DNA of 64,000 bases from Methanothrix sp. (lineage in GTDB: Archaea > Halobacteriota > Methanosarcinia > Methanotrichales > Methanotrichaceae): NCBI RefSeq assembly GCF_016706325.1, contig NZ_JADJJX010000002.1, forward strand, positions 430,936 through 494,935. The letters run 5' to 3'. The notes beneath the pieces are model-generated. The model had not been told where the DNA came from, did not search any database, and was given only the letters and a program-made list of their open reading frames with translations. Below are positions 47,696-56,469 of the stretch, piece after piece (the first letter of the stretch is position 1; the number at the start of each line of letters is the position of its first letter). The translations under genes were made by a program, and so were the position numbers.

Positions 47696-50574
47696 CTGCT
47701 GGCACCCCCTGGAACAGCCGGATAATAGATGGTCACAGAGAGCATATCAGTCGATGCCTGTGATACGTCATCAAGCCCCTCCAGCCAGTGTTGGTCGGAC
47801 TCATCGAACTTCTCCTTTAGTTCGGCACGCTCCTGTTTTATGGCCTCAAGCCTTTTCTCCAGACGGCTTTGCAGAACTGGCAGGTAAACCCCAGGATCAA
47901 TGGCTTTCTTAAGGTGAGGCAGTATCTCCTCACGTGTACGCCTCATGGGCATGGGCCTGGACCTCCAGATAGCCTCGAGCTCTCTGGCATCAAGCGAATT
48001 TGAGCCGGTCAGATCGCAGGCCACGGGCAAAATCTCCTCGATAATCCCTGCTGGCTTAGTGTCTACTGTGAACCTGGCCAGGAAATGGTAAAGGAGTGTG
48101 ACCTTCTGGACGGCAGCAGTGGAAATAGCAGCCGTCCTACCATATCCTGCCGTCTTTCCCTCAAAGACAAACTGTCGGACCAGCTCTATGGCCCTGCGAA
48201 CAATGGGATGGCCTGCGTTAAGCTGGACAATATCTTTATTCTGAAGAGCTAACTTGGGATCGAATGTCGCCCTCTTGATCTCTCTATCCTGGCCAGGAAT
48301 AACAAGCTGAGAGTTCTTGAAATTGATATTCAATGTGTTTTCGAAGTCATGGTTTTCTTCTACGGCGCAGCCCAAATTCCAGAAGGCATTAAGAACCAGA
48401 TTGCGAAAATCCTCTTCGCTGCCTATCAGCTCTTCCGTCTCCTTCATCCGTTTACGCACCTCGGAAAAATCGACATCCGATTGGCCATAGAAGCTCTCCG
48501 CTTTTATTCTTTCAATGGTCTCTTCATCGAAGGGATTGATCTGCTCATGGCTCCTGCGATCTTCACCAAAATCTATCAGATTCTTCTGGACAGATGGAAC
48601 CTCGATGCCCTGCTCTCGGATTATGTCGATAACATTGGCATCATCCCCAAAGAAGGGTGGAGAGAAGCCAAACTCCTCTCGAATGCGCCTGGCCTTCTCC
48701 ACCAGCACCTTGAGAATGGTAGCATCCAAGGTATCGCTCATAACCAGGGTTCTTATGTGCACCTGGGGAACCTTCTGGCCGTATCTGTCGATCCTGCCAT
48801 TTCTCTGTTCCAGGCGGTTGGGATTCCAGGGGAGCTCATAATGGACCATAATGTTGGCCATATGCTGGAGATTGATTCCCTCGCTGATACAGTCGGTGGC
48901 GATAAGGATTCCTATTTGCAGCCTTTGGAACTCATTGAGTCGCTCTTTCCGCTGCGCCTCGTTGAGCTCGCCGTAAACAGTCATTATCTTTATGTCAGAC
49001 TTGGACTTTGGAAGCCTCTGGGGAATCTCTCTTTCCAAATAATCCAGAGTATCCTTATAGCGAGTGAATATGATTATCTTGGCAGGCCCATAATATCCGG
49101 ATATGGCTTGGCTCAGAAAATCTCGGGTCAGCTTTCTTAGCTTGCTGTCCTTGGCGGGCGTGATCTTTTCAGCTAAAGGCACCAGTTTTTCCAGCTCAGC
49201 CAGTTCCTCTTTGTTGGCCTCAAGCGATCCAAAGACGTTCCTGTCTGCTTTATAATACGCTTCCTCATCGGTCTCATCATCACCCAAGTCTTCATCCAGG
49301 ACTGTAGCCTTGGCTTGCTCGAAGGTCAGGCTCGCCTGGTCCTCGGACTCCGCACTTTTTATCTTGGAAAGCAGCTTCTCTCTGCGGTTCTTGAGGGACT
49401 GACGTAGAGCGGCAGGAGAGGAGATCCCTCTTTTGTGCAGGTGCATCACAGTCCATTTAGCAGTTATTTGGGTCTTATAGGAACCCCCTTCTGCCGAATC
49501 AAGGATCTTCGTTCCATAGTTGCTTAGGGTTCGAAGGATCTGCTTCTCTTCATCAAAAACCAGGTCTACCAACACTTCTTCTTGCATTCTTTCTGGAAAC
49601 GGATTCTCTTCCTCGGAATGTTCCTTGAACCAATCCTCGACATCCTTTCTCCTCCGCTGGCAGATATATTCTCTGGCGAGCTCTCGATTGATCCTAGGCT
49701 CGTTGAAGGAGCCGGAGACCATATTGCCATCCAGCATTCGAAGCAAGCTGGCATAGGAGTCGGTATAGCCATTGTGGGGAGTGGCCGTAAGGAAAAGAAG
49801 ATGCTTGGCCCTGGCTGACAGTTCACGGACGAAATCGTATCGCTCCATGGAGACGCTCTGATTCTCTCCGCTCTGGTGAGGCTTGGCAGCAAGATGAGCC
49901 TCATCTACTATTACCAGATCCCAGGGAATCTCCAGGACCTGATGTCTTATGGGATCCTTCTTCACGTAGTCTATGGATGCAACAAGGCAGCGATAATGCT
50001 CCCAGGGGCTCGCCCCAGGAGGGAGCTGGCGCTCCAGAACTCTGCGGTGCATAGATGAAATAACTTTTGCATCGATGTGAAAGAAGTACTCCAGGGCCTC
50101 ACGCCATTGATCACGAAGATTTCGAGGGCAGACCACGAGTATTCTGGAGACTAGGTTTCTGGCCATAAGCTCGGATACGATCAGGCCGGCCTCAATGGTT
50201 TTTCCCAGACCCACATCATCAGCAATCAACATCCTGACCCTATTGCTCTTCTTAAGGGCCATGACTACTGGCACAATCTGGTAATTGGTAGGGATGACGC
50301 TGCTGCGCTGAAGGCTCAATAGAGGGGCGGCTCCATGAAGCATAGAATAACGATAGGCTTGGATCAGGAGCTTATTTGAAGCTGGATCGCCCAACATTTC
50401 TGGGTTTGGCGACTCGATATTGGCTTTGCGAATAGACTCAAAAGGAAGGAAGAATCGCCTCTGTTCGATCTCTCCCCCCTCAATATTGGTAGCTGCAAGA
50501 ATGTTTGCATCAAGAGAGTCCACACGCCACAAGCGGCTGCGGAGTTCCACGATGTCTCCTACTTTTGCATCCAA
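47692..50574 (-). CDS. SNF2-like helicase (DrmD-like)
   Basis: 960-aa superfamily 2 helicase. Motif I 'LIADDVGLGKTIEAGLIVS', motif II 'WDLVIVDEAHLAA' (DEAH), motif III 'LLFLTATPHNG', then 'IATDCISEGINLQHM' and motif VI 'NRLEQRNGRIDRYGQK'. The N-terminal beta-rich region ('GDIVELRSRLWRVDSLDAN') is typical of DISARM DrmD and RapA-like proteins. It overlaps the methylase by 4 bp. Together they fit the first two genes of class 1 DISARM, an anti-phage system, but DrmABC are missing, so function is doubtful. The gene is intact. Confidence 0.72.
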   Translation of the reverse strand: MDAKVGDIVELRSRLWRVDSLDANILAATNIEGGEIEQRRFFLPFESIRKANIESPNPEMLGDPASNKLLIQAYRYSMLHGAAPLLSLQRSSVIPTNYQIVPVVMALKKSNRVRMLIADDVGLGKTIEAGLIVSELMARNLVSRILVVCPRNLRDQWREALEYFFHIDAKVISSMHRRVLERQLPPGASPWEHYRCLVASIDYVKKDPIRHQVLEIPWDLVIVDEAHLAAKPHQSGENQSVSMERYDFVRELSARAKHLLFLTATPHNGYTDSYASLLRMLDGNMVSGSFNEPRINRELAREYICQRRRKDVEDWFKEHSEEENPFPERMQEEVLVDLVFDEEKQILRTLSNYGTKILDSAEGGSYKTQITAKWTVMHLHKRGISSPAALRQSLKNRREKLLSKIKSAESEDQASLTFEQAKATVLDEDLGDDETDEEAYYKADRNVFGSLEANKEELAELEKLVPLAEKITPAKDSKLRKLTRDFLSQAISGYYGPAKIIIFTRYKDTLDYLEREIPQRLPKSKSDIKIMTVYGELNEAQRKERLNEFQRLQIGILIATDCISEGINLQHMANIMVHYELPWNPNRLEQRNGRIDRYGQKVPQVHIRTLVMSDTLDATILKVLVEKARRIREEFGFSPPFFGDDANVIDIIREQGIEVPSVQKNLIDFGEDRRSHEQINPFDEETIERIKAESFYGQSDVDFSEVRKRMKETEELIGSEEDFRNLVLNAFWNLGCAVEENHDFENTLNINFKNSQLVIPGQDREIKRATFDPKLALQNKDIVQLNAGHPIVRRAIELVRQFVFEGKTAGYGRTAAISTAAVQKVTLLYHFLARFTVDTKPAGIIEEILPVACDLTGSNSLDARELEAIWRSRPMPMRRTREEILPHLKKAIDPGVYLPVLQSRLEKRLEAIKQERAELKEKFDESDQHWLEGLDDVSQASTDMLSVTIYYPAVPGGASR

Positions 50575-50752
50575 GACCTACACCAATAAAAGATTGGCGA
50601 GAGAGTATTAAGGGATGACGGTGCAGCCTCCTGTCAGAAGCCGCTTCATAATCAATTTTTTACTTCTCTCTCGCCAGACTCACATCCATTCCCTACTCCT
50701 CTCAAGATCCACCTGATATCCATCCCCAGCTCGATCCTCTTAACGCCAGTGT

Positions 50753-51220
50753 TCATGGTGCTGCGAAGGCCCCAAGGCGTGATCTGGTAGCGGGCCAGAT
50801 ATCAGCCAGCTTTTCGTGTAGCCTTATGATGGTGCTATCCTGGATCAATACGTCTTCGAAAGGCGATAGCCGATCACAGAGGGTTCGATTGGGCTCTTGA
50901 GCCAGGCGTTCGAGGCCATGAGATACACATTCGCGGAGAAAGGTTACCAGTTCAGGGGTAAAGCGATAGTACCAGCTGCTATCACTCAAAATCAGATTCG
51001 AAGCGGACTCATAGTTGCGCTTCAGACCAGCAAGGGTTCGCTGCAGAAATGTCCCATAACCTATAGCCAGCGTCCAGAACATGATAACAGGATCGATCTT
51101 ACGCTCGCGCTTGATTAGTCCTGTCTCTTTTGCTTTTTCTCTGAGCCATTCCGGTGGAAATAGCTCACAAAGCGTCCGCTCAATCAGATTTTTGTCATCG
51201 AATGAATATTGCCTGGGCAC
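50753..51220 (-). pseudogene. IS4-type transposase, N-terminal fragment
   Basis: 155 residues match the start of IS4-family transposases: 'KKIDPVIMFWTLAIGYG' type core (here 'RKIDPVIMFWTLAIGYGTF') and the first catalytic Asp region 'VLIQDSTIIRLHEKLADIW'. The remaining two thirds with the other DDE residues are missing, so the element is dead. It lies beside the start of the helicase gene. Confidence 0.7.
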
Positions 51221-51680
51221 CTCAATCTACTCCCCTTCAGATCTGAGAGAGTCTCTATAATATTTATATGTTATTAACCAGGCTATCTTTAATCTCATAT
51301 AACTTGGATTGCATCAAAAAAGAGGGTTGCTATAGAAAGCAAGCCTTAACCGATGACGTATGGCAGCAATTCTGGATAGGATTACCCACCGCGCGCTGAT
51401 ACTGAACATGAACGGAGAGAGTTTCCACAGAAAGTAGCGAGACGTGAACTTAGACTCTATGAGTCATGTTAGTCGTCTAAGGGGGTCGAAATCGGATCGG
51501 CGCGGGGGGTCAAATTTGGACCGGCGGATACAACTTTTGGATGATGATCACTGTCCTGGTACAGCATGCCAAACATCCGAGTGCCATTTGCATATTAAAT
51601 CAAGGCACCATTCGGGGCCATAACTAAATAGTAATAATTGTACTAGAAAATAGTTGTATTAAATAATCGAGGGATAAGAC
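51221..51680. other. Intergenic region with IS21 remnant and STAND promoter
   Basis: Holds an IS21-type right end (see next entry) and an AT-rich segment before 51681 ('actaaatagtaataattg', 'tattaaataatcgag') that probably carries the promoter of the STAND operon. Nothing else recognised. Confidence 0.5.
51360..51535 (+). pseudogene. IS21-type remnant: istB tail and right end
   Basis: 25 codons from 51360 ('AAILDRITHRALILNMNGES', stop at 51435-51437) match the C-terminus of IstB ATPases of IS21 elements. The following 'gggggtcgaaatcgg' and 'ggggggtcaaatttggacc' are the two terminal repeats typical of an IS21 right end, which closes near 51535. The rest of the element is gone. Confidence 0.65.
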
Positions 51681-52124
51681 ATGATCGAAGCTGCATTAGC
51701 TGGTCAACTGGCTGGTATTCTGGCACCTTTTTTGCCTAAACTCATGGATACTGCAGCTGCCGGTGGCATGAAGGTCTTGGAGTCTGCAGCCGAGAAAGCC
51801 GGTGAAGCCGCCTGGGACAAAGCAGTTAGAGTGTGGAATATTCTCAGACCAGAGGTAAAGAAGGATCCGGAGGTTGACAGGGCCATACAGGATGTGGCAA
51901 AAAATGCCGAAGATCCTGACGCCAAGGTTGCTCTATCCTGGCAGCTGAAGAAGCTGACTCTTCCGCTTGAGACGCTAGCCGAGCTCCAGAAGATAGTTGC
52001 CGAAAGCAGGAGCGAGGTTCGCATCACCTCTGCCGACCGCGGAGGCGTGGCCGTCGGAGGCAGTGTATCGGGCAGCACGATCACCGCAGGTTATCACGAA
52101 AGCAGTAAGAAGTCTGAGTCATAG
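51681..52124 (+). CDS. Small partner protein of STAND operon (GGVAVGG tail)
   Basis: 147-aa protein. The first 110 residues form a helical domain with 'KAVRVWNILRPEVKKDPEV', 'AIQDVAKNAEDPDAKVAL' and 'SWQLKKLTLPLETLAEL'. It resembles an unnamed N-terminal module often found before STAND-type or repeat proteins. A Gly-rich tail follows: 'ADRGGVAVGGSVSGSTITAG'. A similar tail occurs in the next protein ('NAGVAVGRNVINSEIHTH'), implying that the two associate. The stop is directly adjacent to the next ATG (52125), so the operon is tightly coupled. No catalytic motif. Function unknown; the context suggests defence. Confidence 0.6.
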   Translation: MIEAALAGQLAGILAPFLPKLMDTAAAGGMKVLESAAEKAGEAAWDKAVRVWNILRPEVKKDPEVDRAIQDVAKNAEDPDAKVALSWQLKKLTLPLETLAELQKIVAESRSEVRITSADRGGVAVGGSVSGSTITAGYHESSKKSES

Positions 52125-52247
52125 ATGTCAGCAGAATCCCTAATCGAGGCGTTGAAGCGCCTAGAGTCAGGCCTGACCGAGCCAGATGATCTAAATGAGC
52201 TGCAACAGGCTGTGGCTTCGGGCAATATCGATTATCGAATTGGGTGA
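52125..52247 (+). CDS. Short EAD-like N-terminal segment, probably 5' end of the STAND gene
   Basis: 40 codons starting at the ATG that follows the previous stop without a gap. 'LIEALKRLESGLTEPDDLN' and 'ELQQAVASGNI' resemble the short effector-associated adaptor domains placed at the N-terminus of STAND proteins. It ends at TGA 52245-52247, overlapping the start of the long STAND frame (+1 relative). It is probably the true N-terminus, separated by one indel or by a frameshift, rather than an independent gene. Confidence 0.5.
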   Translation: MSAESLIEALKRLESGLTEPDDLNELQQAVASGNIDYRIG

Positions 52248-55200
52248 GATTATAGCAGTATCCTGGCGCTCGATATCACTCGGCTTTACCGCCATCTGTT
52301 GGATGATCTCAATACCCTGGGCCATCTACGACTGGCATAACGGCCAAGTTCCTTTTGAGGCTATATCTGGTTTTCTCCTTGGCCTTGCTGCATTGATGGG
52401 TTACTTTTACGGGCCAAATCAAACCATAACCGCACCGCAGAAATCAGAGGTCAACATGAGCCGATCCATAAGTGCCTCGAATGCAGGAGTAGCAGTTGGC
52501 CGTAATGTTATTAATAGTGAGATCCATACACATATACATCCACCAGGAGCCACGAAACCCAAATCCCTTTCCTATCAACCCCCGAAACCCCCTAAACCAG
52601 GTGATATCCCAGATCACGGTGACCTGCCACCCGGATCTAGGATGACTTTCTTGCAAAACGCTGTTTTCACCGGCAGGCATGATGACCTGATCGAGCTGGG
52701 CCGATACCTGCTCTATTCACATGATGAAAGCGGTGTAGTAGTTAGCGGCATGGGTGGCCTGGGCAAGAGCCAGCTGGCAGTTGAGTTTTGCTATCGTTAC
52801 GGCCGGTTCTTCCGGGGAGTGCATTGGATCCAGGCCAACCTGGATATGCAGGCGGAGATTGCCGAGAACGGTCTGGCCATGGGCCTTCCTTACTGGCCTG
52901 ACAAGCTCCCTGAGCAGGTGCAGGCCACCCTAAAAGTCTGGCAGGAGGAAGGTGGACAGAGGTTAATAGTGCTTGACAATGCCGAGGATCTGCAGGTCTT
53001 GCAGAACTGGTTGCCGAAGCTCCAGTCAGCAAGGCTGCTTATCACATCTCGGCGGGAGAACTGGCCTATAGATATGGGACTGAATGTCAAGAAACTGGAG
53101 GTGCTCGCTCGCAGCCAGAGCATCGAGCTGTTGTGTAAGCTGGCTGCCAGACTGAAGGAGATGCCTGACGAGCAGCTGGACAATCTAGCTGATTTTCTGG
53201 GCGACCTGCCTCTTGCCTTGGACCTGGCAGGTTGGTATCTGGCAGACAGGCCGGAGTTGCCGGTAGAGGGTTATCTGGCAGAGCTTGAGGCTGGTTCAGC
53301 CCTGGAGCATACTTCTCTCAGGGATTGGGCGGAACACAGCCCTACTGGACACTTGACCAGCTTGGCTGCCACCTTCGCCCTTAGCTGGGAGCGGCTCACC
53401 GAGGGCGATGAGCTGGCAAAGCAGCTGTTCAAGATAGGAGGATACTGTGCTCCCAATATGCCTATACCCCGGCAGATTCTGGCTAAGGCCATGGGGACAG
53501 ATGTGCCTGACCATGAGCTGGACAGGGCGTTACGTAAGCTGGAAAGTTTGGGGCTGATGGATTCTTCTGAAGGTAGCAGGAGGATGCATAGTCTCCTAGC
53601 GGAATTTGCTCGCCTTCAAGACCGAGATTCTGATGAAAGCGTTTTACCTGACCTGGCAGAAGCAATGGCCGAAATCACCACTGAAGCTATTGAAAGCGGC
53701 CTGCCTGAAAATATGAGGCCTTTACATGAGCACCTTGATTTTGTGGCCAGGTCAGCAGAAGAATCGAACCTGCAGTCATCCGGGGCTCTGTGGAACAACC
53801 TCGGAGTGAATCTGAAAGATTTAGCGGACTATGAGGGAGCTAAAAGAATTCTTGAGAGGGCTTTGAAGATCGACGAGAATGCCTACGGCCCAGACCATCC
53901 CAACGTGGCCAGAGATGTCAACAACATCGGAATGGTGCTGCAAGATCTTGGTGACCTCCAGGAAGCCAGGAAGTGCTACGAAAGAGCCCTGAAGATCGAC
54001 CAGAAAGCCGACGGCTCAGACCATCCCAACGTGGCCAGAGATGTCAACAACATCGGATCGGTGCTGAAAGATCTTGGTGACCTCCAGGAAGCCAGGAAGT
54101 GCTACGAAAGAGCCCTGAAGATCGACGAGAAAGCCTATGGCCCAGACCATCCCAACGTGGCCATAAGAGTCAACAACATCGGATTGGTGCTGAAAGATCT
54201 TGGTGACCTCCAGGAAGCCAGGAAGTACCTCGAAAGAGCTCTGAAGATCGACGAGAAAGCCTACGGCCCGGACCATCCCAACGTGGCCATAAGAGTCAAC
54301 AACATCGGATTGGTGCTGCAAGCTCAGGGTGACCTCCAGGAAGCCAGGAAATGCTTCGAAAGAGCCCTGAAGATCGACGAGAAAGCCTACGGCTCAGACC
54401 ATCCCAACGTGGCCAGAGATGTCAACAACATCGGATTGGTGCTGCAATATCAGGGTGACCTCCAGGAAGCCAGGAAGTGCTTCGAAAGAGCCCTGAAGAT
54501 CGGCGAGAAAGCCTACGGCCCAGACCATCTCAACGTGGCCACAATGGCCAACAACATCGGATTGGTGCTGCAAGCTCAGGGTGACCTCCAGGAAGCCAGG
54601 AAGTGCTACGAAAGAGCCCTGAAGATCGACGAGAAAGCCTACGGCCCAGACCATCCCAACGTGGCCAGAGATGTCAACAACATCGGAACAGCGATGCAAT
54701 ATCAGGGTGACCTCCAGAAAGCCAGGGAGTGCTTCGAAAGAGCCCTGAAGATCGATGAGAAAGCCTACGGCCCAGACCATCCCAACGTGGCCAGAGATGT
54801 CAACAACATCGGAATGGTGCTGCAAGCTCAGGGTGACCTCCAGGAAGCCAGGAAGTGCTACGAAAGAGCCCTGAAGATCGACGAGAAAGCCTACGGCCCA
54901 GACCATCCCAACGTGGCCATAGATGTCAACAACATCGGATCGGTGTTGAAAGCACAGGGTGACCTCCAGGAAGCCAGGAAGTGCTACGAAAGAGCTCTGA
55001 AGATCGACGAGAATGCCTACGGCCCAGACCATCCCGACGTGGCCAGAGATGTTAACAACCTCGGATCGGTGCTGCAAGCTCAGGGTGACCTCCAGGAAGC
55101 CAGGGAGTGCTTCGAAAGAGCTCTGAAGATCGACGAGAATGCCTACGGCCCAGACCATCCCGACGTGGCCAGAGATGTTAACAACCTCGGATCGGTGCTG

Positions 55201-55341
55201 CAAGCTCAGGGTGACCTCCAGGAAGCCAGGGAGTGCTTCGAAAGAGCTCTGAAGATATGCCGAGATAAATTCGGCCCAGACCACCCGAACACCAGAACAG
55301 TGGCGGACAATCTGAGTTCACTCGGTCAGGGGCAGAAATAG
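52195..55341 (+). CDS. Membrane-anchored STAND protein, NB-ARC-like NTPase with TPR array
   Basis: 1048 aa in the open frame. The N-terminal part has two membrane spans ('LGFTAICWMISIPWAIY', 'GFLLGLAALMGYFYG') and a 'GVAVG' element. The NB-ARC-type NTPase follows: 'FTGRHDDLIELGRYL', Walker A 'VSGMGGLGKSQLAVEF', Walker B 'QRLIVLDNAEDLQVL', 'ARLLITSRRENWP' and 'LGDLPLALDLAG' (GxP-type). A winged-helix-like stretch follows, then about 12 kinesin-light-chain-type TPRs of 42 residues ('ALKIDEKAYGPDHPNVA'). STAND NTPases of this type sense phage or stress signals. The likely real start is ATG 52125 in another frame. Membrane spans and repeat number make it unlike common Avs systems. Confidence 0.75.
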   Translation: MSCNRLWLRAISIIELGEIIAVSWRSISLGFTAICWMISIPWAIYDWHNGQVPFEAISGFLLGLAALMGYFYGPNQTITAPQKSEVNMSRSISASNAGVAVGRNVINSEIHTHIHPPGATKPKSLSYQPPKPPKPGDIPDHGDLPPGSRMTFLQNAVFTGRHDDLIELGRYLLYSHDESGVVVSGMGGLGKSQLAVEFCYRYGRFFRGVHWIQANLDMQAEIAENGLAMGLPYWPDKLPEQVQATLKVWQEEGGQRLIVLDNAEDLQVLQNWLPKLQSARLLITSRRENWPIDMGLNVKKLEVLARSQSIELLCKLAARLKEMPDEQLDNLADFLGDLPLALDLAGWYLADRPELPVEGYLAELEAGSALEHTSLRDWAEHSPTGHLTSLAATFALSWERLTEGDELAKQLFKIGGYCAPNMPIPRQILAKAMGTDVPDHELDRALRKLESLGLMDSSEGSRRMHSLLAEFARLQDRDSDESVLPDLAEAMAEITTEAIESGLPENMRPLHEHLDFVARSAEESNLQSSGALWNNLGVNLKDLADYEGAKRILERALKIDENAYGPDHPNVARDVNNIGMVLQDLGDLQEARKCYERALKIDQKADGSDHPNVARDVNNIGSVLKDLGDLQEARKCYERALKIDEKAYGPDHPNVAIRVNNIGLVLKDLGDLQEARKYLERALKIDEKAYGPDHPNVAIRVNNIGLVLQAQGDLQEARKCFERALKIDEKAYGSDHPNVARDVNNIGLVLQYQGDLQEARKCFERALKIGEKAYGPDHLNVATMANNIGLVLQAQGDLQEARKCYERALKIDEKAYGPDHPNVARDVNNIGTAMQYQGDLQKARECFERALKIDEKAYGPDHPNVARDVNNIGMVLQAQGDLQEARKCYERALKIDEKAYGPDHPNVAIDVNNIGSVLKAQGDLQEARKCYERALKIDENAYGPDHPDVARDVNNLGSVLQAQGDLQEARECFERALKIDENAYGPDHPDVARDVNNLGSVLQAQGDLQEARECFERALKICRDKFGPDHPNTRTVADNLSSLGQGQK
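53857..55315 (+). repeat. 126-bp TPR coding repeats, about 11 near-identical units
   Basis: Each unit codes 42 residues ('ERALKIDEKAYGPDHP' to 'LQAQGDLQEARK'). Most differ by only a few bases, and the last two complete units are almost identical, suggesting recent amplification or gene conversion. Long antisense ORFs here (e.g. 54394-55284 minus) arise only from the repeat. Confidence 0.9.
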
Positions 55342-55411
55342 ACTTAGGGTTACGCCCAAGCACATGTTATGAAATTGATATATTATGACATCGTCCACTG
55401 TCGCATGCACC

Positions 55412-55915
55412 CTGAGGACTTTCTCTCGTTAGACGAACGGCACAGACTGCTGGCTGCCTCCCCTACCTTGCGAGAAGCTGCCCATCTCTCGGCTGATGGC
55501 CGGCTGCGGCCTTCGTGTCTCAGAAGTAGATGCCTTGAAGGTGGAGCGCCTGGATGGCGCCGGAGGATATCTGCATGTCGTGAACGGCAAGGGCGGTAAA
55601 CGGCATACCTCTATCCTCCCCAAGCCTGTCATAGAAGTCTTTGGTGCTCATCTCCAGGCGAAGACAACGGATATATCTTCGAGGGCAGAGATCAGGGCCA
55701 CATCTCAACCAGGCAGATTCAGAGGCTGCTGGACGAAGCTGCTGAGAAGGCAGGGCCTCAGGAGACAAGAATGAGCAAAATGAGGTAGAGGAAGAGGATC
55801 ACGCCGCATCTGCTAAGGCACAGCTTCAGCCGGTGGTCACTGGATGCTGGAATCGATATCAGCTATCTGTAGCATCAGTTAGGTCTTGGGAGATAATGAT
55901 ACTATGAAGAAGGGC
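55412..55915 (+). pseudogene. Tyrosine recombinase (integrase) remnant
   Basis: Fragments in different frames match XerD-like integrases: 'GCGLRVSEVDALKVERLDG' with 'GGYLHVVNGKGGKRHTSIL' (catalytic Arg-Lys region), later 'RITPHLLRHSFSRWSLDAG' (the HxxR box) and 'IDISYL', TAG, 'HQLGLG'. At least one frameshift and one amber separate the motifs; the catalytic Tyr is not seen. It marks a former mobile element next to the STAND gene. Confidence 0.7.
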
Positions 55916-55970
55916 CTACAAATGAAAGAAAAAATCGGCCTTTGTAGGCAAGATAGAGAAATCAGGAGAG

Positions 55971-56060
55971 AATGAAATCGCCATTGCCTCAGAAGAGCTT
56001 ATCGGCAACATCCGGCCACTCATAGAGCAAGCAAGGGCCCATGTCGCTCAATCAGTGAGG
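55971..56060 (+). pseudogene. YhcG-like (DUF1016) nuclease fragment
   Basis: In one frame 'ELIGNIRPLIEQARAHVAQSV' resembles the start of YhcG/DUF1016 N-terminal domains. The match ends abruptly; the PD-(D/E)XK nuclease domain is absent. It is a remnant of a defence-type gene. Confidence 0.45.
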
Positions 56061-56250
56061 CTCCTCGCTGCTTTATTTGGGTGGCCAAGAATCCTAAGGT
56101 ATGATCAGAGTTATCGCCCAATTGCCAGGATACCACTGTTGATGATGGGATCAATACCAATCACCCCTAGAGCCTGACTCATTGCGAGGTTTTGTATCAT
56201 GGATTGAGAATCGATATCCTGAGGTTACCCACACGAGATAGCGAAGAGCC

Positions 56251-56412
56251 TTTTTTTTTAAAAAGCTTGTTCTCAGCATGAGCTTGACCTAGCAACCTCT
56301 CAAGCTCGGCAATCCTGGCCTCATACTTGCATATGTTGCCATTGCCGCCGAATGCTCTTTCTGGATTCTCGGCCAGTTCGTCTCTTGTGCGAGCTTTACG
56401 GTTTATACTCGT
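56251..56412 (-). pseudogene. IS3-type transposase OrfA fragment
   Basis: 'ENPERAFGGNGNICKYEARI' and 'AELERLLGQAHAENKLFKKK' match the C-terminal leucine-zipper part of IS3/IS911 OrfA proteins. The N-terminal HTH and OrfB are missing. Confidence 0.55.
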
Positions 56413-56469
56413 CGCGGATCTCACTTTGATTGGATTGCAGATAATGGATTTTAGCCATTGAGGGCACAA

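Noticed and set aside
54394..55284. 296-codon antisense ORF in the TPR region
   Set aside because: It is created by the 126-bp repeats lacking stops in that frame; repeated sequence mirrors the sense TPR units and there is no start signal.
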